From Neolentinus lepideus HHB14362 ss-1 (Eukaryota > Basidiomycota > Agaricomycetes > Gloeophyllales > Gloeophyllaceae), in assembly GCA_001632425.1 (NCBI GenBank), contig KV425561.1, forward strand, positions 372,001-436,000: a DNA stretch of 64,000 nt, given 5' to 3'. A program made the position numbers and the translations under genes. Of the stretch, positions 57,401-64,000 are shown in pieces. How positions within the stretch are numbered: the first letter of the stretch is position 1; each line of letters opens with the position of its first letter. The notes below the pieces were generated by a model. It saw nothing but the letters and a program-made list of their open reading frames with translations. It did not search any database and had not been told where the DNA came from.

Positions 57401-58867
57401 TTACGGATCGTTGTAATACTCCACTCTCGCATACTCCTCTATCGCTTCCAAGGGCTCATTCGATAGGTGATGCGGCAAGCGCACTACTAGGACAGGCTTC
57501 TTATGTTCTGCACGAGTACGAACGAATGTGAGGAGGACCGGTATGTCGCAGCGGTCCACAGACAGACATTCAAGGTCTGGCCAGGAACAATGCCCAAGGC
57601 GCAGATGCTTGATTAGGGTCCTAAGTATGCAAGCCGCGTCTGTATCTCCACTGCATTCCAGTTGCCTCAGAGCGGGAAACGCTCCTATGAAATTGTCGCC
57701 AATACCTCCAGAATCACGCTCCATGTGCGAGTAGCCTCTCACATTCCCGTGGATAGGGATCGACTTCAATTTGAGCTTCATTACATTAGTATATCTGATT
57801 TGGTCCAGCATTAGCGAGCGAATGAACACCAGCCATGCGTACGGCCCGAGGTCAGCCAGCGACAGAATCTCCACCGCGGGGGTAGCCAGCGTGTAAAATA
57901 TTGCATGCGAGTCCGTCGGTTTGATCACCGATATCGACTCTGATATCTCGAGGGAACGTAGCTCGGGTAGCTCGATCACCTCGACAGGCCCGACGTGCGT
58001 GTTCCGGACGGGGAGCTGCACGGCAAGTTCGCGCAGTTTGGGTGCACAGTTTCGCAGCGAGCGACAGAGGTCATCGATCGTGAGCGGTATGAATGTGGAG
58101 TTCCAACAGCTGTCGATACGAAGCGAGGTCAACTCCCAGTATAGGTTAGAACCCCAGTCAATAGGCGGCTGGCTGACGCGCATAGTGGACAATCGTGGTG
58201 CGTTCATGTCGAGGGGCAGATTGACAAAATGATCTGTTATATCATCGGAATGGCAGAAGCATAGGGTCTCCAAGCACGGTGCGGAGACTCCCCTGAGCTT
58301 AGGCACCACGATCCTAGCGATGGGTGCGTCAAGGCTGAACGTAACGTCACGCCAATTGTCGATCTTCGACATCAACATAGCGAGAGCAGTTGTCGCCCTG
58401 AGCTCGCCATCCAGCACCTCTGCTGTGAACGAAATTTCAAGACCCTGTCCGCCGCATTTCTGCACATAGTTAGCCAAGCGATTCAAATGTGACGGAGTGG
58501 CTTCAATGGTCCTCCACAGGGACGGTGTATCCTGAACGATGTTGCGCCATTCTTTCGATACCAGAGAAGCATATACTGGGAAATAAAATCTGCTCTCTTC
58601 TGGAAGGTTTGAGTAGCACGTTTCGAGTATCTCGACAAGAATCTCTGTTGGGAGAATAGAGATGGGAGGCTGGTTGTTGGAACTGGCGGATATCTCCGCA
58701 TGCTTCGATCGGGTCAGAGCGATATTCTTGTCGACTTCAAGCAATCTGCTCAGGAGGACGTCCCGAGTGTTAGATAATTCATCGAGTTTCTGGTTGAGTT
58801 TGTCAAGGGCTGCTTTAGAACTCTTGCCCTTGCGACCCATTCTGTCAATCGCATCAGTCAGGCGCAT
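57401..58867 (-). CDS. F-box protein, single exon
   Basis: Probable SCF ubiquitin-ligase adaptor of 488 residues with no intron. The N-terminus has a coiled-coil-like helix (AALDKLNQKLDELSNTRD, LLEVDKNIALTRSKHAE), then a clear F-box (ISILPTEILVEILETCYSN, VSKEWRNIVQDTPSLWRTI) in the arrangement common to agaricomycetes. The remainder is an irregular Leu-rich ladder (LTSLRIDSCW, PELRSLEISES, FPALRQLECSGD). It has the same architecture class as the protein at 21962 but low direct similarity. The start at 58867 is the first ATG. MGRKGKSSK, 27 bases later, is an alternative. Confidence 0.9.
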   Translation of the reverse strand: MRLTDAIDRMGRKGKSSKAALDKLNQKLDELSNTRDVLLSRLLEVDKNIALTRSKHAEISASSNNQPPISILPTEILVEILETCYSNLPEESRFYFPVYASLVSKEWRNIVQDTPSLWRTIEATPSHLNRLANYVQKCGGQGLEISFTAEVLDGELRATTALAMLMSKIDNWRDVTFSLDAPIARIVVPKLRGVSAPCLETLCFCHSDDITDHFVNLPLDMNAPRLSTMRVSQPPIDWGSNLYWELTSLRIDSCWNSTFIPLTIDDLCRSLRNCAPKLRELAVQLPVRNTHVGPVEVIELPELRSLEISESISVIKPTDSHAIFYTLATPAVEILSLADLGPYAWLVFIRSLMLDQIRYTNVMKLKLKSIPIHGNVRGYSHMERDSGGIGDNFIGAFPALRQLECSGDTDAACILRTLIKHLRLGHCSWPDLECLSVDRCDIPVLLTFVRTRAEHKKPVLVVRLPHHLSNEPLEAIEEYARVEYYNDP

Positions 58868-59048
58868 GCTGCGACATACAGGAACTATATCTTACCTGCA
58901 CCGCGTCAAGCGACAGGACCCATGGATGCTCGAAGCAGAAGATTCCTGATGTCGGGAGCTTGAACCAATCTCAGTCCGCAACTTCTATTTTTAAGTTTCA
59001 GCCATTCGTGTCTTCTGCTTCCGCGAGCACTGCGCGCAGTGATATAAC

Positions 59049-60185
59049 ATGCCCTCTCGACGGACCAGGTCTGTGTCTAGAGAACGTCGTCGGTCGATAT
59101 CACCCGATAGCCGATCACGTCTACCAGACGGCGTGGATGAAATCACAGAGTCGGAGTACTTCCTGAAGAGCGCTGAATTCAGGGCATGGCTGAAGGATGA
59201 GAAGGGAAAGGTTGGCGGTGAACTGCGTGAATGACACGAAACTGAAGGTGTTTGGCCAGTATTTCGATGAGCTGTCGAGCGATAAAGCGAGAAGGTACGC
59301 AATGCCTTCAGCTAGCAGTTGTAATTGCTCAGTCAACTACAGCTACTTCCGCAAGTTCGTGAAGGTATGTTTCTATCTCATTGATACGCACACGCTGGAT
59401 TCGAATCCGAATTCCAGGCATGGAATAAGGGGAAGCTATCCAGTACGTATCTCGTTCATGATGAGCAATTCAGGTTTTGGCACGCCCGTTACCAGAGTCT
59501 TTGTACCGAGGCGTTGATCAAGCTTCTCTGCCTAATACCGCTTACAAATGGTCATTTGCTTCAAGAACAGACCGTAAGGAAAGAGAAGCTATCGAAGCAG
59601 TGCGCCAAGAAGTAGGGAAATCGAATTACGGTCGCGAAAGCCAGCAGAACTCTACCAGCGGACCAAGCGGTAGTGGTCGACTTCAAGGGCCCACTCTTCC
59701 CTCCAGGGAAGACCTGATCCTTGCTCGTGAAGCAGCTTCTGAAAGTCAGTTGGCGGAACGCCTGCAAAAGCGGAAGCGCGATCGAGATGAGGCTAAAGAG
59801 CGGGTCGAAGATATGGTTGGGCCGAAGGAAGTTGGCCGGGAGGGTATGCTGGAGAAGAAAAGAGCGAAGCGGGAAAACGATAGGGCATTCAGGGAGAGAG
59901 GTGAAGAGGGCTTCGTGGAGGTGGATGAATCCACATTGATGGGCGGTGGCGATAGCTTCCGACAACGGTATGTACAAATTTTCATTGCTCTCAACTGCTT
60001 ATCTTTGACGATCATGTCATAGTATTGCGCAGAGAGACGCAGCTCGCAAGCGCTTCGCTGAAAAGCGTGAATCGCAACGAGGCGAGCGAGTCTCCGAAGT
60101 TCGAGACAGACAAAGTGCTCTGCGAGAAAAGGATCAAGCTACCATGGAGATGTTCAGGAAGATGGCCCAGGAGCGTTTTGGCTAG
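59049..60185 (+). CDS. SCI1-like Arg/Ser-rich nuclear protein
   Basis: Six exons (59049-59210, 59260-59294, 59343-59364, 59418-59442, 59496-59967, 60023-60185) encode 292 residues. A short RS-type start (MPSRRTRSVSRERRRSISPD) precedes a conserved module: ESEYFLKSAEFRAWLKDEKG, YFDELSSDKAR, YFRKFVKAWNKGKL. This matches the plant STYLE CELL-CYCLE INHIBITOR 1 family and its fungal relatives, nuclear proteins of uncertain function. The C-terminal ~170 residues are highly charged and helical (AERLQKRKRDRDEAKERVED, KRFAEKRESQRGERVSEVR). Three very small exons (22-35 nt) were fixed by the module. The acceptor at 59495 was chosen to keep LYRGVDQASLPN in frame. Confidence 0.82.
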
Positions 60186-60386
60186 TTCCGCTCTGTCACG
60201 GACGACATAGACTCGTACACTAGGCGTTTATGGCATGTGCTCAGGTGTCAGCTTTGCCTATATATTCTCAGGCTAATTCTGTGTGATGGTCAAATCCTCT
60301 TTATTCATGTAATGTCGCCACTGACTATCAACTACATCAGACATTAGCTGCTACAAGTTGTATGAGACAGAACCCGGGGCTAGCGC

Positions 60387-61015
60387 TCATCGGGCCGCAT
60401 ATCGGTTGTTTCGCAGCTCGACCGCGCTGTGCTGACTTGCCGCCGACCGCGAAACGTCAGTGGACGAGGCCGAGGATGATTTCCGCAATGAAAAGAATGC
60501 TCGTTTCTTCGGCGTAACTGCGGGCTTGACTTCGTTTACAGTTGGCTCGCTTGCTCCATATACACCTATAACCGGCACTGAAGGCACTCTGGTGCTTGGA
60601 CTGTGCAGGATCTTTATCTCGGAATGGCCAACCTACATATTGATTAAAGGAGGGTTTTGTGCCACCGAATTGATTCAAAAGTGTACCTCAGCCTCGACAC
60701 TCCCTGTGACGTCGGAAGCGAGGTCATTCTGCACAACGGTCACGCAAGGACATCACGAGAACGAAACGTCCACCCACCAATGCAATGACCTCTTCCGAGC
60801 CATTTTTTGGAGGCAAGAGGGACAAGTCCTCTTCGGATTCTGGTCTGCGCTGCACAGGAGAGTATTCAGTGTCTTCCCGGGTAATAGAAAGCACCACCAA
60901 CCTGCCATGGGTGGACCATCTTCCGGGTAATAATATTCTTGAGCGACATTCGTGTATTTCGCCGTCGGGGCTCAGAGAGGGAGATTGCTGAACTCGGAGC
61001 TGCTGGGGCACTCAT
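60387..61015 (-). CDS. Unresolved multi-exon gene, unknown family
   Basis: Three minus-strand pieces look coding. The first is a start region at 61015 (MSAPAAPSSAISLSEPRRR). The middle is 60910-60775 (EDTEYSPVQRRPESEEDL then SLLPPKNGSEEVIAL). The last piece, about 60605-60387, follows a TCCTGCACAG acceptor (VPSVPVIGVYGASEPTVNEV, FSLRKSSSASSTDVSRSAA) and ends AAR plus stop. The exact introns are not settled because the phases of obvious donors do not all match. The protein would be Ser-rich and disordered. No family recognised. Confidence 0.4.
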
Positions 61016-61564
61016 TATCTACTGCAAAGGTGGTTGATAAGTGTCTGAACTCCAATTAGCGTCGTCTCTTATATAGTCACTCCAGGTCTTCGCTACCTGC
61101 ATAGAGCCCGACCTAGAGAAGTTAAGGGTATGCCCTTCGAGCTGACAGCTAGCTATAGATGGTGGTTCGTTTCGGTTGAGAATGCGCTACTCTCACTGTC
61201 TCTCAGGATGGAAGGATTGGTGGCATACCAAGGAATAGGGAGTCCTAGTTTGCCGCATTTTGTGGCTCGGCCAATTCTACCATGAGATGGATAGGTGGCT
61301 GAAGTCATTTATGACGGCGGATTGTAGACAACAGTCTATTCGGTCCAGACCCCAACGTCTGGACAATAATAGCTGTGTTCGCAGAGTTCATGTCTACTGC
61401 TGGGAAGTGATCAGCGACCCTTGAGAAGGGCTGGGTTACGTGTTTGATAAACAGATGGATTGGCGCGAGGAATACTGTGATGATCTATAAATATACAGCG
61501 AATGCCGATGCAGATAATGGAAACAATCCCAACGAAGTCGTACACGTCTGTTCGAAGACATTGA
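61016..61564. other. Spacer, no gene
   Basis: Holds the 3' region of the carboxypeptidase gene and the probable promoter of the unresolved gene to its left. No supported frame. Confidence 0.5.
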
Positions 61565-63582
61565 TCATGCCGCAGTAAAGTTGAGAGAAAGTGGTATATC
61601 CATAATCCACTTCGTGATCAGATCCTGTAATACGCATTAATGTATAGTCCATCGAATAGAATGAAAACATAACGTACAAGAGCAGCCTCGTCCTGGTCGA
61701 AAGGCACCATATGGCTGCAGAAAAGAGGCAATAAGCCGAAAGGTCACAAGGAAATGACAAGTTGAGACACACCCGGCGTCGTGGACGTTGACGAAGGTCA
61801 CGTTACCGGCGGAGAACCCGCCGCCACCAGCGCTGCGCACTTCACCAGCAATTCTGCCTGACTCGGTCGTGATCCAGGGCAGAGATTTGGCAGCAACGAA
61901 TTCGCTGTGGAAGTTATGCTCAAGGGCGGTAACCCAGCGTTCATTACCCTAGAAGGATTGTGATGTCAGATACCTGGAAGATGTCAGATAGAGGTACACA
62001 CCATGTAATTGCACATAGCATCTGCCCGTCGTCGTCGTCATATCAGAATCTGATGTCAACTGGGACAGGATCCCGACTTACCCGCATTACCAGCGTACAC
62101 CAACAGCCTAATGCCGTCATTAATCAAGTCGGGCAATAAAGCTGCGCTATTGTGCATGCCGTCTCCCTGCATCATGAATGCCTGGTTGACCTCCATGTTG
62201 CAAGACTGGAAGTCGAGACTTGGATCGACACCGAGTGCCTTCTTGTTCGTGGCGTCGTTCATCCAGGTCTCGATCCAGTTCATCTGCTTGTAGCACAGAG
62301 AGCCGTCCTTCTGCCGATCGCACTTCTTGCGTACGTCGTACAGATTCAGGCCGGTTTCTAAAATAGGAAAAAACCTTGTCATGAATTCGTGTTGCGGAGA
62401 TGGTGAACTTACGTTGGAGAGGACCAAAGAGCTGGCCCCAGCAGTACAGCGCAGCCGGTACGCACGAGAGCCTCGAGTTGTAATCGTAACAGGACTTGAT
62501 CAGGCGTTGACAGGTAGGGACGCGGGTCCGGAGAGCCTGGCACTGCGGGCCCTCGGGGTCGTCATAGATAGGGTAGGGACCTTCGCAGGCGTAGTCGGGA
62601 ACAGACGCCATCTGATGGTATGGATCCGTCAGGCCGTTGGCAAGAATCACGGAAGCAAGGTTGATGGGGATCAGCTCCGCAGTGGGCGCCAAGGCCAGCT
62701 CCTTGTTCTTCTTGTAGATGATTGACGCAATGTTAGGTGCATAGGTTCCGCCGTAGCTCTCCGCAGCCAGGTGGAAGGGTGAGTCGGCATACTGCGGGTA
62801 CCTCTGCAGGAACAGCTCCAGGAAAGCGTAGACATCCAGGCCGGCAACAGGGCTGGTGTTGACCGTAGACCCATCGGAAGAGTATGAGTAACCGACACCA
62901 ACAGGTTGGTCCAAGAAGATAACGTTGGCGTGAGTGTTCCAGCTGTAATCATTACGGGTCGTGTTTTTGCCCTCGTCAGCGATGCGACAGGGGCCGAGTT
63001 CGAACAGTAAACCAGTAGTGGAACTGCAGCCAGGTCCTCCGTTCAGCCAAAGAACGAGTGGAGCAGTCTCGGGGGATATCCTCGACTCAAAGAACCTGTA
63101 TACACGTGTTAGAGAATGCGCATTCGATACGCATATAGCCGACATCACCAGAAGAACAAATGCTTCCCGTCGGTGATATCAAGATAGCCCGAGTACTGTT
63201 TGACACTAGAGTCGCACAAAGTCGGTTCGGTGACCCTCAATGAATGCTCGGAGAACAAGGGGTTCGTCACAAGCTCATCTAATCCAATTATAAGTACAGT
63301 TGCCTGGGCCTCTACGTCGAGCCACTTACAGGTGAAGTCATGCTGCTTAATGTACTCCCTGCCATTGTGAATCCACTTCTCCACTCTCTCATCTCCCTTG
63401 AAGATAGCCTTCTCAACTTCTTCGACTGCGTAGTCAATGCCTTTCGCAATTCCGCCAAAGACCGAAGATGCAAGGTCGGCGTATCCAGTAATGTCTTCGA
63501 GTATGAGCTGCGTCTCACTTGCAGGAACGGCAGCTACAAACGGTACGAGAGATATTAATGACAACAATGCCGAGGCCCTCAT
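61565..63582 (-). CDS. Serine carboxypeptidase, CPY type (S10 family)
   Basis: Vacuolar or secreted exopeptidase removing C-terminal residues. Eight exons (63582-63330, 63278-63149, 63095-62413, 62357-62082, 62021-62002, 61948-61773, 61714-61678, 61624-61565) give 544 residues. A signal peptide (MRASALLSLISLVPFVAAVPA) precedes a ~100-residue pro-region. Substrate-binding LWLNGGPGCSSTTGLL and the catalytic Ser in AESYGGTYAP are present. The catalytic Asp lies in VYAGNADAMCNY and the His in VHDAGHMVPFDQ. Paired cysteines are as in CPY (QTGLNLYDVRKKC). The exons at 62002-62021 (20 nt) and 61678-61714 (37 nt) are tiny but fixed by these motifs. The ending SLNFTAA is short. ATG 63582 was used because the upstream frame lacks an ATG. 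Confidence 0.95.
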
Positions 63583-64000
63583 GTTGACGAACACGAAGTT
63601 GGGAATGAGGGTGAAGGCAGGCAGCGGGCAGCGCCATCATAAACCCCGCAGCCACAACATATTTGGACCTATTTGCACCGTCGTCCAATTTGGATTTATC
63701 AGGTCTTTGTGGCACCGACGCCTTTAGCTCTCTTCAGCTATTCTCCTCAGTTCCAGCTCCTCCTAGCAAGGGTCATCATGCACAGAACAACCCTCCGATT
63801 CTATTCTGGAGATCCTTTCCTATACAGCTGTTCCTACGTTTACCGAAGCGTCGCAATGAGGTCTGCCTTGGCATTTGGGCCTGCCTCCTGAATTTGCTTT
63901 CTCTCTACGCCTTCATCGACATCCCGTCACGCGTCCCAAGTAGGACAGCACATATTTCCGACCGCTATTTTGTCGAGCTTGGATAAGTATTACCGTGGTC
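63583..64000. other. Carboxypeptidase promoter and window edge
   Basis: Presumably the promoter and 5' leader of the leftward carboxypeptidase gene. Plus-strand frames to the right edge are short and without family features. A neighbouring gene may begin outside the window. Confidence 0.45.

Noticed and set aside
59395..59412. GGATTCGAATCCGAATTCC resembles a tRNA T-loop / B box.
   Set aside because: It lies inside an intron of the SCI1-like gene, and no acceptor or anticodon stems could be found around it.
62715..62790. Carboxypeptidase active-site motif AESYGG instead of GESYAG looked like a broken catalytic site.
   Set aside because: The S10 family pattern allows Ala or Gly at the first position and Gly at the later one, and the catalytic Asp and His are intact.

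Overview
The window is nuclear DNA of a filamentous basidiomycete, most likely an agaricomycete. Nearly every gene is broken by several 50-70 nt GT-AG introns, and the reconstructed proteins look fungal. There are two F-box proteins, a wax-synthase-like acyltransferase, and C2H2 regulators with an N-terminal PVPVPNLTK box. No bacterial operons, tRNA, rRNA or CRISPR features were seen. Gene models were built by hand by joining exons at splice sites that keep one reading frame. Each model's exon lengths sum to a multiple of three.

Layout. 0.8-2.5 kb: two ribosomal protein genes (eL21 and uS4) head to head around a 230-bp shared promoter. 3.1-5.0 kb: a TRF4/Cid14-type non-canonical poly(A) polymerase. 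6.1-7.0 kb: ribosomal protein eL28. 7.7-8.9 kb: a UbiA prenyltransferase. 11.5-13.5 kb: a cytochrome P450. 13.5-18.9 kb: a gene-poor, repeat-rich block containing a 623-base assembly gap and a decayed coding region. 18.9-21.1 kb: an NAD(P)-dependent reductase and a small unknown protein. 22-29.1 kb, all on the minus strand: an F-box protein, a SAM methyltransferase, an HTH/HNH-like protein and a XanA-type dioxygenase. 29.4-30.1 kb: centrin. 32.3-34.1 and 41.8-43.0 kb: two paralogous C2H2 regulators, separated by a gene-poor stretch with tandem duplications. 43.4-45.1 kb: enolase. 46.0-48.9 kb: a DH-PH-FYVE Rho exchange factor. 49.9-50.8 kb: two tiny tandem genes with GC-AG introns (hypothesis). 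51.8-53.6 kb: the wax-synthase-like enzyme. 56.5-61.0 kb: a small unknown protein, a second F-box protein, an SCI1-like protein and an unresolved gene. 61.6-63.6 kb: a secreted or vacuolar serine carboxypeptidase.

Most genes are housekeeping (translation, glycolysis, centrosome, RNA surveillance, GTPase signalling, proteolysis). Mixed among them are enzyme types common in fungal secondary metabolism: UbiA prenyltransferase, P450, extended SDR, a small methyltransferase and the wax-synthase-like acyltransferase. They are not contiguous, so a shared pathway is only a hypothesis. The most unusual structures are the inverted repeat in the ribosomal-protein promoter, the tandem mini-genes with near-identical GC-AG introns, the TCTTA array with 10-bp helical phasing, the C2H2 paralog pair sharing an intron position, and four separate intergenic tandem duplications of about 240-400 bp.
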